NCBI GenBank assembly: GCA_030272155.1 | Contig: CP126195.1 | Coordinates: forward strand, 620,001 to 684,000 | DNA length: 64,000 nt | From: Tetradesmus obliquus | Lineage: Eukaryota > Chlorophyta > Chlorophyceae > Sphaeropleales > Scenedesmaceae | Direction: 5' to 3' | Shown: positions 1 through 11,263 of the stretch, piece by piece | Position numbering within the stretch: the first letter of the stretch is position 1 | Layout of the letters: each line of letters starts with the position of its first letter | The notes under the pieces: generated by a model | What the model saw: the letters and a program-made list of their open reading frames with translations, nothing else | Told to the model about the DNA's origin: nothing | The model's database searches: none | Position numbers and translations under genes: made by a program

Positions 1-87
1 AACCTATAAATGTTTTATGTCAGCAGGGGTCGTCAATTGCTGCGATCCTCAGTTGTCTGGCACTGGTATTCTCCAGAGCGTTCTCAC

Positions 88-262
88 CTGCGGTTGCCTT
101 GAAGGCGGGCGCCTTGCTGCCGATCAGGGGTGCAGCTGCGTTCACCACAACTGCGTTACGCCTGGAGGCACGCACCACCTGGCGAGCGGCCACGCGGGCA
201 GGGGCAGCTGTCTGCCTGGTGGCACGAGCCACGCTCATGTTGCGGGATGCGCAGAGGGCCAT
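88..262 (-). CDS. Plastid 2-Cys peroxiredoxin, first exon (partial gene)
   Basis: The 58-codon first exon starts at ATG 262 and ends at a GTGAG donor just below 88. The N-terminus is rich in Arg, Ala, Val and Thr with almost no acidic residues, as expected of a plastid transit peptide. It is followed by PLIGSKAPAFKATA, which resembles the start of the mature domain of plastid 2-Cys peroxiredoxins (PLVG-x-APDF type). Such enzymes reduce H2O2 and alkyl peroxides in the stroma with thioredoxin or NTRC. The peroxidatic and resolving Cys exons lie outside the window, so the call rests on about 15 residues plus the transit peptide. A second in-frame ATG at codon 9 could also be the start. Another thioredoxin-fold peroxiredoxin class is possible. 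Confidence 0.65.
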
Positions 263-549
263 TGTGACTGGAGATGCGATCGATCAGGTACTGATGATGT
301 TCAATGGCAGCAGCGTTGGCCGATAAGAGCGACGCGAGCAGTGCAGTGTTTACTGGCCGTAAAACACTACTACTGCGTATGACCGTCGCTTGACTTCAGG
401 CAAACACGCTCATTCAGTATTTATTACGTTTTAACATGCAATGTAGATACTTGTGACTGCCAATGAGCGTTTGGCGACTGCCAGGCTCCAAAGTTTGACC
501 AACACAGCAGCCTGTATTTTGAGGGCAGCTGCGACCTCCTGTGGCAGCG

Positions 550-2493
550 TCACACTTCGAGCTGCTGCCCTTCCTCGTGCGGCATGTCAACCACCACACA
601 GCCCTTGCACGCACGAGCCACTAGCACTGCCTGCATCTCTGCAGCAGTCAAGCCGCTGTCTCCCCACAGCTCCACGCGCTGCAGCTGTGCTGCTCGTGCC
701 AACCCCTCAGCTGCTGCTGGCCCAAGATAGCCACACAGCCCTTGCAGTGCCACGATCTTCAGCTGTGGTAGCTCTGCAGCAGCAGCCAGTAGCTCCTGCA
801 AGGCCTCCTTGTCCTGCTGCTGCGGCAGCTCCTCACTGCAGCCTGCAGTCCCTTCTGGCTGCTGCTCAGTTGCCCTGCTGCCGAAGCCTCCTGCAAGCCG
901 CAGCTCCTGCAGGCCTGTGAGCTGCGCCAATGTCACACAAAAGTCGCGCGGTAGGTCACACTTGAGGCCCAGGTAGGTGAGGCCGGACAGCTGCGCCAGG
1001 TGCGGCAGCCCAGCTGCAGGCAGCAGGCCGCCATCGTAGCGCTTCAGCTGCGTCCTTTCCCTGTGGAAGACAAAGCCATCCTCGTCTTGTTCTGCTGCGG
1101 GAAAGTAGTACACGCTGGAGTCGATTGACAGGTGGCGTAGTGGCAACATTGGCCAGTAAGGGCCGTGTGACACCACTTTGTTGCCATCAAGTGCTGCAGC
1201 GCGTAGCCCGCTTGCATGGTCTCCAGCAGGGCAATCTGCCGCACAATAGCGCAGCTGCAGGCTAGTGAGGCAGCCTCCATGTGCTGCATCCATTTCCTGC
1301 AGCTGCTCCTGCGAAAGCCCTGCTGCTCGCTCTATGGCCAGCGTCTGCATCTTTGACAGCTGCAGCAGCTGGGCCATGTCCCGCGGCTGCATAAGCCCCA
1401 ACTGCAGCACCTCCAAGCTTGCAGGAAGCACTGCACGCACGCCATCATTGTCGTCCGATGCCCGAGGCCAGTAGCCGTGGCCCCATGCCTCAAACTCTGG
1501 TTCTCCCATGGCTGCTGCTGGTGCGCGCAACTCTGTAAGGCAGGTGAGGTGCGCCAGGTTGCTCAGGTAGGTTGGCAGCCTGCTCTGCACCAACACATCG
1601 CCCAAGCTCGTGTCTTCGCAGAAGCGTGCTGGCAGTACCACAACCTTCTGCAGTGAAGATGGCAGGTACTGTGCCAAGTCCAAGGTGTACTCTGTGGGTA
1701 GGGCCGCAGCGCTGCCAGAGGCAAAGTAGGTGGTGGTGAGTGCTGTGAGCTGCCTCAGGTGGCGCAGTGCCGGCCACAGCTCCCCAAGCACATGTACATT
1801 GTGATGAAAGCGAGTGCTCCAGTGAAGGGAGAGCTCGCGAAGTTGATTGAGGCCTGCCAGAGCCCGGTGCATGATTGCGAGCTCCTGGATGTCGTAGGTG
1901 TACTGGTGGGTGGTGATGACTGCGTCGTCCGCATCTGAATCTTCGCTGCTCTGCCTGTTTGAGAGAGCCAGGCCATACCAGCCACTCACTGCATCGAAGT
2001 CCAGCTGCAGCCTGGTCAAACTGCTGACTCCTGCAAGGGCGCTGAGCACTACTGGGCTGGGCATGTGGTCAACCCATGACTGCAGGTTCTGCAGCCTGCC
2101 ACGCACTGCTGCGATGTTGAGCGCTCCTGCGACTGCCACTGGCACACCTGCTGAGAAGGTGCCTCCGACTGCACCACTCTGCCACTGCTCGTGAAACTTG
2201 AGCTGCAGTTCCTGCAGCAGGCCAGCGTTGCGTGCCAGCCAGGCAGCAAACCACTGCGACTCCTGCAGGGAGCGCGCGCAGAAGCATGCAGACAGCTGCC
2301 CACTGCACTAGGCCTGCACGCCACTGCTGATAGTCTTGCTGCAGCACAGCAGCTGGCAGACAGCTGCCTGGTTGAAGGTCAAGCTGCAGGCTGGGCTGTT
2401 GCTGTTGTTGCTGTTGTGGTTGCGCACCAGCGCTGGCAGCACTATCTGCTCCCAGATGCCTCCTGGGAAGGCAGGCACCGCCTGCTGTGTCAT
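550..2493 (-). pseudogene. Leucine-rich-repeat protein with internal TAG (LRR1)
   Basis: One reading frame runs from ATG 2493 to TGA at 550, broken only by TAG at 2308-2310. The N-terminal ~60 codons (GGIWEQIVLPALV, AAVCQLLCCSKTISSGVQA) resemble the F-box-like or cap region of algal LRR proteins. After the TAG comes CSGQLSACF, SQWFAAWLARNAGLLQELQL, then about 12 irregular LRRs of the L-x-x-L-x-L type with Gln/Leu-rich helices (LTRLQLDF, LRELSLHW, LTCLTELRAP, LTYLGLKC, LQELRLAGG). LRRs are protein-binding scaffolds; no partner or enzyme domain is visible. In the paralogous LRR gene at 9547 the residue aligned to the stop is Gln (AQQQC), so CAG to TAG is the simplest explanation. No GT-AG intron removes it. 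ATG-initiated translation further down would give a protein without the N-terminal domain. Confidence 0.7.
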
Positions 2494-2520
2494 GGCCTGC
2501 AGCAAGTCATTCGTGATCAA

Positions 2521-4522
2521 ATTTTACGTGAGCAAGGGAACTGTTCTACGAATATCAGAACCGAACCATGCGTTAGCTTATGGCAGCAATAAAAGCAGCA
2601 CCCGACAAGCAGACACAAGCTGCTACCAGCGCCCTCCAAATCGGGGTTTCCTCATGCCGCGAGGATCAACGTTAATCCTCACACCTTTGATATGCTTCCT
2701 GCCAAAAGTCACAGCACACTGTGCCTCGTGCAATAAGAAAGCCTTGTTGTGCACCCATCGATTCAAATTGGCGCCAAAGAGAGAGAGCTGCAGAGGCAAT
2801 TGCGATGACGATAAAAACAGCAGCTACGTGCATGTAACAGCTATTCATGCAAGCGGCGGCTGTCATCTGACACGCGGGCTGTTCCTTGCTAATCCTGTTG
2901 GTTGAGTAACACGTGTTGCCTAGTATTGGGGTACTGCTGCACGGTCACTCTGCACCATATTGAGCACCTGATCACTGATGGCGTGAGCAACATGCCTGAA
3001 AGATTCCAGAAAGCTGATAGCTCAAGTCCGCCGACTCCCTTCTGGCACATGTGTCATTATTCTGACACGTATACGTGGCACAATACGTATTGTGCCACAG
3101 CAATACCTGCACAGATGGTTTAAATGCTGTGCCACTGGATCCTGCAGGAAGCTGCCTGTTTCCGCGGTTGCAACAGCCCTTACAGCAGCGCTATGTAATG
3201 TTTCCATGGGAGATGCCTCACAGCAGCTCCATCAGCAGCTGCAGCTGCTCAAGGCCTGGCAACCTGCCAGCAGCTACAAGACCGGCTGAGTGACTCATCG
3301 TGAGCCCAACAGCAAGTATCAGGTAACAGTGTTGATCCTGAAGTTTGCAGTTCTTATGTTACGCCAGGCGCTCATATCCCAGCCACTAGAGCGACTGCTG
3401 TGCTTGTGCTGCTGCAACTGGTGCCTTACGAGCAGCAGCAGCAATGCTGCACCTGCCAAATGTGTATGCCTCCCAGTCAACCCACAAAGCATGCAGCACC
3501 ACACAGCAGTACTAATGTACTAATGTGATACATTCTAGAAACTCAATCTCAGCAAAGTGCAGGCTGAACACGGCTAGCAGCGCATCACAGGGTAGAGCCG
3601 CTGTGGCGGCCACAACACAATGTTCTCCACTTGTACAGCAGCACACGCATGCTGCTGCATCGTAGGTGAAACCATTCGGTTTACCTATATGCTTGCCCAC
3701 TTGGTTCGAGGTGCATGGTGCTGCGCATCCATATTTCACAAATAATGTTCACCTGGATCATCACCCAGCCTCCAAGTTTTGTATTACGTGCTCCAGGTTA
3801 TCACTGATGGACGACCCAGCCTCCAAGTCTAAGAACCGTGGTGCAGCTGTCAACTGCAGTGGATGATACACAGCTACCCAGATAGCTAGCAGAACACAAC
3901 CTGATGCACAACAACAACAAGCCCAGCGCCCTGACATGGCCGCATGCATACCGCATGGAGCATCACGTTGCTGTATTCTTACTCTATAGTCAACTAGAAC
4001 ACCTCGTGCGTTTAGTTTCCAGCAGAAGCAGATCCTGGGGAGGGTCCACACGCAGCATACGTGTGGCACATGGAAATCACTGCACTGTAAAAACTTATAA
4101 TTTGCCACACTTATAATATGCAGGACTGTGACTGCCCATCCTGCGCAGCTGAGCCAAATAGCACTGCTTACTGCTCACATGCCCAAATCACTGGACACAC
4201 GCCCACGAACCATCCAGGGAGAGCAGAACTGCATCTAAGACCAGCACAGCACCATGACTAATGATAGCTTCGCAAAAAAGCACATGTTGCTGCAACCCAA
4301 TATCTGAAAGCTAAGCCCCAACTGTTTTCCATCGAGCACCTTCTGCACTGCTGAGCGTGAGAGTAGCACGTCCTGCCAGCTCCCTGATAGCTTGCATTGC
4401 AGCAATGCTGTACTCAGCTGTTGCTACCGCAGTCGCCTCTATCATCTTCTACATCATTGCCATGCGCCCAGCTTCTGTCACCCTGCCAGCACCCAACTCT
4501 GGGGACCCTTCTAGGTATGCTG
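2521..4522. other. Intergenic, no gene supported
   Basis: No convincing reading frame on either strand; the short open frames have no recognisable domain. It holds a 24-bp perfect palindrome at 3075-3098. It contains the presumed promoter of LRR1 and the 3' flank of the membrane-protein gene. Confidence 0.5.
3075..3098. repeat. 24-bp perfect palindrome
   Basis: The two 12-base halves (GTGGCACAATAC and its reverse complement) meet without a spacer, with a CGTA-type centre. The region also holds ACGTATACGT just upstream. It could be a dimeric protein-binding site or a cruciform-forming site; no function is demonstrable. Confidence 0.6.
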
Positions 4523-4594
4523 TCACCCCACCGGCTGCTGCCTGGCTAGGATCCTATTGCGGATCTGCTGAATCGTCTGTGCCAGCGGACTGCC

Positions 4595-4628
<34 letters not shown>

Positions 4629-6697
4629 GTGTTGTCTGTGAGCATGTCTTGCGGTTCTTCAGGACTGGCTGGCATTGGCTGCTCCGGCTGATAGCCGAGC
4701 AGGAGAGCCTGTTCTTCCTCTGCTGATGACAGGGCGCTCACTTCAGGCAGCTGATGCTCTGCTGCAGAGCTCACCGGTGCTGCTGCTGCTGCCGCTGCTG
4801 CAGTTGCTGCTGCTGCTGTGGCTGCTGCAGGGTCGTTGGCTGGTGCTGGTGCTGGTGCTGGTGCTGCTTCTGCTGCGCCTTGATCGCCTGCTGGCTCTGA
4901 TACTGGTGCTGGTGCTGGTGCTGTTGCTGGTTCGGGTGCTAGCGCTGCTTCTGCTGCTGGCGCTGGTGCTAATGTAAGCTCTGGTGCTGGTGCCAGCGCT
5001 GCTTCTGGTGCTGGCGCTGCTTCTGGTGCTGGTGCTGGTGCTGATGCTGATGCTGGCGCTGGGTCTGGTGCTGATGCTGATGCTGGCGCTGGGGCTGCTG
5101 CTGCTGCTTCTGGTTCTGGTTCTGGTGCTGGTGCCGGTGCTGCTTCTGCTGCTGGCTCTGCTTCTGCTGCTGATGCTGATGCTGATGCTGGTGCGGTTGG
5201 CGCCATTGCTACCACAGCTGCCGCTGCATCCGTCATACTCAAAGCAGCCGACTCAAACACCAGCCCACCAGGTGCTGCTGCCACAGCATCCAATGCTGCT
5301 GTGTCACTCACCACCTCATCATCACTGCTGCTGCTGCCAGCAATGCGCATAAATGACTGGATAGGTGCCCCTGAAGCTGCAAAGAAGGTGCTCAGGGGGC
5401 CAGTGAGGATGCTGGAGGACTGCAGCAGCACGCCTTCAGTGACTTGTTTAGGGCTCACAAGTGACACCGGCACCTGCACAGTGAACAAAGTGACAACCTC
5501 CACTGGTGCTTCTGCTGCTGGAGGAGCTGCAGCAATTGCTGCAGTTACATCCTGAGGCTGTGCAACGTAGATTGCTGGTGCTGCTTCTGCTGCTGCTGCT
5601 GCTTCATTGCCAAGCCCTGATTGATCAACAGCTGGAGCAGTTGCAGCATCCCAGGTGGTGACGGGTTGCTCTTGCAGGAGGATGCGCCTTGCACGGGCGC
5701 TGCTGCTATCAGCCGTCATGCCGTCTGCAGCCTGACCATCTGCTGCTGCTGCTGCGCTGCTGCTGCTGTTGAAGATTGTGTCTCCTGCGCAGCTGATGCT
5801 GTCGACATTGACCTGCCACTGCTGCAAGGACAGTGCTGCTGCATAAGAGGAAGTGACCAGCTGCCGGTAATGCTCCACTGCCTACACACAACAGCAGCAA
5901 TAGCAGCAGGAAGGCAAACAAGGATCAGCTGAGGATCAGCATATGAGCACTACTAGTGCTGCTAGCAGCAGCATCAATGCTGCACAGCTGTCCCCTGTGG
6001 CTGTGGTGCTATAAGACAGTACCACAACAGGGAGTGGTTGCCTGCATGCCTCACCCCTGGGTTTGGCTGCAAGTACTCAAGCATAAGGCTGTGGTTGCAA
6101 CAATGTAGTTTTAACAATGCAAAGCAATGCAGGCAATGCCTCTTCCAGTACATCCATGCACCTTCTGACTCACCCCAGAGCCACCAAACCACTTGTTGCA
6201 GCTCTCCTCAGCAGTGCCAACAGCTGCCGGCACCCCCACTGCCACTTTGAAGCCAATCGGCTGCAGCAGCTGCGCTGTAGCAGCAGCATAGTAGGAGGGC
6301 GCCTCCACAATGCCTGACTCATGCACTGGCAGCACAACTGCCACATTTGCTGCCTCATCCTGCTGCTGCTGCTGCTGGCGCTGCCTGGCTAGGATTGACT
6401 GGCTGGTGCCGACTGTTGCGCCTGCTATCATGCCGCCAGCTACCACCACCATGAAGAGCACCAGCAGGGCCTTTGTTGCTGTCTTTGCTCTCTCAGGGCT
6501 ACCACACAGCTTATGAAACAGCCGGATCACAGGCAGCTGCTGATGGTTTGGATTCTTAGGCTCATCGGATGCTGCCTTCAAGGATGCTGCCTGCTTGGTA
6601 TGCTGCTGGTGCTGCACTCCGCCTGTGCTGCTGCTGCGGATGGTCAACCCCAGTCCTCCCATGCTGCTGTTGTGGCCTGCAGGCTCGGTGTTAGTGG

Positions 6698-6780
<83 letters not shown>

Positions 6781-7718
6781 GTGCCTCCTGTGCTGCTGCT
6801 GCGGATTGTGAGTCCAACTCCTCCTATGCTGCTCCTGTTGGATTTGGTGCTGCAGCCCTGCTGCTGCTGTGCGCCGCCTGCGCTGCTGCTGCGGATGGTG
6901 ATTCCGATTCCTCCAATGCTGCTGCTCCTGCCAGGCTGCTGCTGCTGCTGCTGCTGCTGGTCATCTGGAGACCACAGCTGTCCTGAGGGATACCTGACCG
7001 GGCCTGCACCTGCCTGGCCTGTTGCACTGCTGCAACTGTTGCTGAGTGCTGGCAGGAATGCATGTGCAGACCCGCTGCTGCTGCTGTTTGTGCTGGCGCC
7101 TGGCATGCCACCTCCCACCTCCTGCCTCATGCCACCTGCAGGGCCTGCCTCATCATTCATCTGCTGACCTGCAGCACTGGCTTGCTGCTCTGCTGCTGGC
7201 TTGATAGTCTTGATCACTGGCGGCCGCACACCTCCGCCTGAGCTCCTCACACCTGCCCTGCCACCTCCTGAGCTCTTCACTTTCTGCTGCTGCTGCTGCT
7301 GCTGCTGCTTGTGGTGGATCTCGCTGCTGCTGCTGCTGGCTGTGACTGGGATGCAGACCAGCGCCAGAGCCTGCTGCAGGGTTGGCAGCTCACCTTCAGC
7401 AAGCTGCACTGGCTGCACCTCTGCACTGGCAGATGCAGCAGCAGATGATGTGCTGCTGCATGCATCATGCATTGCTGCGGTTGCTGTGGTGCAGCTTCTA
7501 GTGGTGCAGCTGCTGGTCTCTCCATCTTGCTCAGCCACAATAGCATTGCCAGCTGAGCTGGTGCTCTTGACTGCAACCTCCACTGGGAGCAGCCCAGCAA
7601 TTGTTGCTGTCATCGCGGCATCTGTTACTGTAGCCGGGTTGCTGGATGTCAGATCTGCCTGGCCAGCTGCTGATGTCAGGGCAATGGTGTCAGGGGGCAC
7701 TCCCAGCAGCTCACACGG

Positions 7719-7758
<40 letters not shown>

Positions 7759-8003
7759 TCTGCTGCTGCCTGCAGCCCACTGTTAACACCGCCCGCACTG
7801 CTCTGCACGCCATCCACAGGAGCACCAGCAAGGCTAGCGGATGCAGCAGCAGCAGCAATGCCGCTGTCTGCAGCTGCAGAGGCTGCTGACCCACTGATTG
7901 CTGCAGGTCCTCCATTGCGCCTGCCAAGCAGGAAGGAGCCAGCCTTGGAACCCAAACCCCTGCCAGCATCTAGCTGGGCGCTGCTAGTCGGGGAGCCAAC
8001 TGA

Positions 8004-8048
<45 letters not shown>

Positions 8049-8888
8049 GCTGCCAGCGCTAGATAGTGCGTGTGAGGCTGCTGATGCTGAGTTTGGTGAG
8101 GTGGCTGCATCTCTGCTGGCATCTGCTGATGTGGAGCTTGTCCTGCGTGCCTCCATTGCTGCCACTCTCACTGCTACCACGGAGTTGGCGGTGCTGGCAG
8201 CGCTGCTGCTGCTGCTGCTGCTGCTGCCCGTCTCTTTGTCAGCACCTGTCTCTGCAGCTGCCAGTTTGTTGTCACCTGCCTGCAAGTCCACTGCCTCTGC
8301 TTCTGTTGCATCCGCTGCATCCTCTGCAGCTGCTGCTGGCCCTGTGCCAGTCACATAGGTGCCTGCTGCAGTGATGGCAATCGAGGAGGTGTTGCGCCCT
8401 GCAGATGCTGCTGCTGGCTTGTTGGTTGTCAGTTGGCCACTGTAAGAACCTGCACGTATGCTGTCAGACCCAGTTGCAGCTGCTGCTGCTGCTGCTGCTG
8501 GTGGTGCTGGTGCTGATGATGTGCCTTGCTCTGGCTGCAATGCGCCGCCAGCGCTGCTTGCCGCAAGTGCCAACTGCCGTGCCTGTGCTGCTGGTGCGGG
8601 GTCCTCAAGCCTCAAGCCCTGCAGTACTGATGCAAACTGCTGCACTGCCTCAACAGACTTGTTAAGACCCACATCTGCCTTGTGCTGCTGCGGCTGTACA
8701 GTGCTGCGCTGCAGCTGCTGTTGGAGGAAGCCCTTGCCCTTAACCGCAGCGCTATCAGCAGGTACGGCTGAAATGCTTTGTTTCCCGGGATGCCGCGGCT
8801 CCGGTGCTTCCTTGCCTTTCTTTCGGAGCCCGGGAAAGAGGCTGGCAGCGAGCCCTGTACTGCCAGCATCAGCTGCAGGACCTTCCAT
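4523..8888 (-). CDS. Low-complexity single-pass membrane protein, two exons
   Basis: Exon 1 is 8888-6174 and exon 2 is 5881-4523; the intron has a GTGAGT donor and a TGTGTGTAG acceptor and is phase 0, giving about 1357 residues. I chose ATG 8888; four more codons upstream are open but lack ATG. Residues 1 to ~800 are Ser/Ala/Gln/Gly-rich and carry three copies of a SSxGGxGxTIRSSSxGG motif, the second and third separated by a ~27-29-residue polyGln. A hydrophobic segment near residues 805-830 (ALLVLFMVVVAGGMIAG) is a likely transmembrane helix. After it come a small domain with two Cys (EESCNKWFGG ... SISCAG) spanning the intron, a long Ala/Pro/Glu-rich stretch with APAPAPEPEPE repeats like hydroxyproline-rich glycoproteins, and a polyGln tail. 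A cell-surface or wall protein is plausible; the family was not recognised. Confidence 0.7.
6699..6780. repeat. CTG/CAG microsatellite in coding exon
   Basis: About 27 uninterrupted CTG units code on the minus strand for polyGln within exon 1 of the membrane-protein gene. Shorter runs lie nearby at 7283-7310, 7721-7755 and 8005-8045. Length polymorphism is expected. Confidence 0.9.
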
Positions 8889-9546
8889 GTTGAAAGACAC
8901 CGCTAATGTTGCCGCATACGTGTATCTAAGTCGTCACGAAGTATGTTGCTGTTCAGTTCTTGCCGCAAGGCTGCACGTCAGACTGCGCGGCAAGAATGTG
9001 CAATGCGCCAACTATACCGGTGGCACGGGTGTGTACGATGATGGCTCGGCAAACCGCGGCTTCTGGAATGAGGAAATATATATGTAGCAACGATGATCAC
9101 AGCTTTTGAACCCTGTAGTACATCCGTCATGACAGCACTGCAGGTCCAGGGTGCACTGCAAACACGTCGTTACCTGGACTATAGTCATCTCGTGCTGCAT
9201 GCTGACACGAATTGGGCCAACATACATTAGTTCCTGACAGTTTCGTGAGGTGTACATCATATAGTTCTACGAGCGCAGAGCACGATGGCCACCACTGGCG
9301 CCTCATTGGACAGTCAAAAAGGCCCAGAGAGGGCCTTTCAGGTGCGTTAACACTGATGTTTCGCACAAACGACAACACTCTCGAGCCTGTGCTGCAGCAC
9401 ATCCTGCCCAGCTGCTGTTTCGGTCAGCAGTGCACCAATGCTTTACGTTATCTCACCTTGTTGCGTCTGCGCGCCACGCGAGCCTCGCTGCTCATAAACA
9501 CGGAATACTCCAGTTGAGTCTGATGTGTCTGTGACACGCAGCTGCG
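8889..9546. other. Divergent intergenic region
   Basis: It lies between the minus-strand membrane-protein gene and the plus-strand LRR2, so it should hold both promoters. A short hairpin (AAAGGCCC-AGAGA-GGGCCTTT) sits near 9318-9338. An open frame from ATG 9348 (FRTNDNTLEPVLQHILP) could be a first exon of LRR2, but no convincing donor was found. Confidence 0.35.
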
Positions 9547-9586
9547 TTGCGCTGCCCTAACCACGGACATCGACAAGTGCTCTCAT

Positions 9587-9618
<32 letters not shown>

Positions 9619-11263
9619 CCTGCCGCGGTCGTCACCCTGCAGGTCACGTCCTCACAGGCACTGCAGACAGCTCTGCAGCACCCATTCCTCAGCAGCGATG
9701 CAAAGACAGTATGCAGCCTCCTGCAGACCTGCAAGAGCTGGCGGGTAGCGCAGCAGCAGTGCGCAGCAGGGAACTTGGACATCAGCACAAGCAGCATGAA
9801 AGGCCAACAGCAGCTGGCCCTTTTCTGCTGCTGGCTGCAGCAGCAGGGAGGGCTTGTGGCATCAATTCACTGTGCAGGCCCAAAAGAAGACGCCGACGAG
9901 GATGTGTCTGAGCAGCTGATGGTGCTGGGATTGCAGGCAGCATGTGGGCGCGCAGCCACCACAAGCTCAGCAGCAGCAGCAGCAGTCGCCCGCATGCAGC
10001 TGCGCAGCCTCAGTACATCAGTCGTCAGAAGTGCTGCACAGCTGCGCGCGCTGCCTGCAGCAGCGTTGACGCATCTGCACCTGAACATGGAGGACAGTAG
10101 CGGCGACCTCACCCTGGACAGCAGCAGCATCGCTGCTGCGCTTGTGCAACTCTGCGGCCTCCGCAGTCTGATGTTAAACGGACCAGCAGGGTATAAAGGC
10201 CTTTCAGCAGTAGGCCAGCTGACGCAGCTCACGTCTCTAAACATCGAATGCGTCAGCTGCTCAGCAGAAGGCAGCTGCGACCTGCATCTGCTGCCGCAGC
10301 AGCTGCACGAGTGTGACCTCACATTACTAGTCGAAAGTGGCGGCAGTGCAGCGCGGATGGCGTTGGGGCACATCACAGCGCTACGGACGCTAAATCTGTG
10401 CGTCAATTGCAGCACGGCAGAAGGCTCATCACTGCCGCCCAGCCTAACAGACCTGCAGGTTTGGCTGGAGGAAGGCAGCGCCGCTGTCAGCATGCAGCAC
10501 TTGAACATACCAGCCCTGCAGCAGCTGCAGCAGCTCAGGGCTGGCTACTGCTTGCAGGAGCCGGAGCTGCTTGAGTCACTGTCTAGTTTGAGAATGCTTA
10601 TGTCTCTGGACATCAGCTACGCTGCCACAGCCGCTGTGCATGCAGCTGCGTTGTGGCAGCACGTGCCAGCCCTGCACACCCTGCGCTTGGAAAAGCGCGG
10701 GCGTGATGCAACCCTGGACCCCTCACAGAGCTTGCTGCTGCTGCAGGGCCTTGCAGCAGCAACCAGCCTGACAGCTTTAGACATTTCCAGACACGTCGTG
10801 CACCGCCGCGTGCCGCTGTGTGCGCACTTAGCTGGCTTGACCCGCCTGAAGCATCTGGTGATTCACGAGGCACATGTGGCACGGCGCTCAGATGCCCTGC
10901 GCCTCACAACCCTCACTAGCTTGGTTGTGCTGGATGTGTGGGACTGCGGGTGTGGATGATACAGCAGCCTCTGCACTAGCCCTGAGTCTGCGGCTGCTGC
11001 AGGGCCTGCGGCTGGACAACTGCGGCCTAACAAGCGCTGCCGCACTGCCTTCGATTGCAACCTTGACAGGCCTGACCTGGCTGAGCCTGGCTGTCAGTCC
11101 CTACAGTGGCGCTGCCCAGCTGGCGCTGGGGAGGGAGGACTTGCTGCTGCTGGCTCCGCTGAGGAAGCTGGCAAGGCTGGATTTTGTTGGATTCTTCAGT
11201 CCTGATGCTGTGCAGGAGCTGTGGGATGCAGAGCTGAAGCAATGGCGGCAGCAGCAGGCATAG
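9547..11263 (+). pseudogene. Leucine-rich-repeat protein with frameshift (LRR2)
   Basis: Frame 1 is open from 9547 to a TGA at 10957-10959; the protein then continues in frame 2 to TAG at 11261-11263. Removing one G from the GGG near 10947-10950 would give a continuous D-C-G-V-D-D-T-A, a typical LRR turn, so a 1-base insertion or sequencing error is likely. The N-terminal part (DAKTVCSLLQTCKSWRVAQQQC) resembles the F-box-like region of LRR1. It is followed by about 14 LRRs (LTHLHLNMED, LTSLNIECVS, LRTLNLCVN, LTALDISRHV, LQGLRLDNCGL). There is no ATG at the start: the frame opens with TTG and a polyLeu stretch, so a first exon upstream is probable. No partner or enzymatic domain is seen. Confidence 0.7.

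Noticed and set aside
2308-2310. TAG read as sense by a variant genetic code
   Set aside because: Some related algae use TAG as Leu in mitochondria, but this locus has nuclear features (introns nearby, GC content), and TAG serves as a normal stop in gene ends here (for example prolidase at 17752 and genes B and C).
4675-5352. Plus-strand polyLeu open frames
   Set aside because: They are antisense to the Ala/Pro-rich exon 2 of the membrane protein; GCx-rich codons read backwards give Leu/Val runs.
6513-8374. Long plus-strand frames rich in Leu, Cys or Ala opposite exon 1
   Set aside because: CTG repeats are open in all frames. The minus strand has the consistent splice sites and the transmembrane segment.
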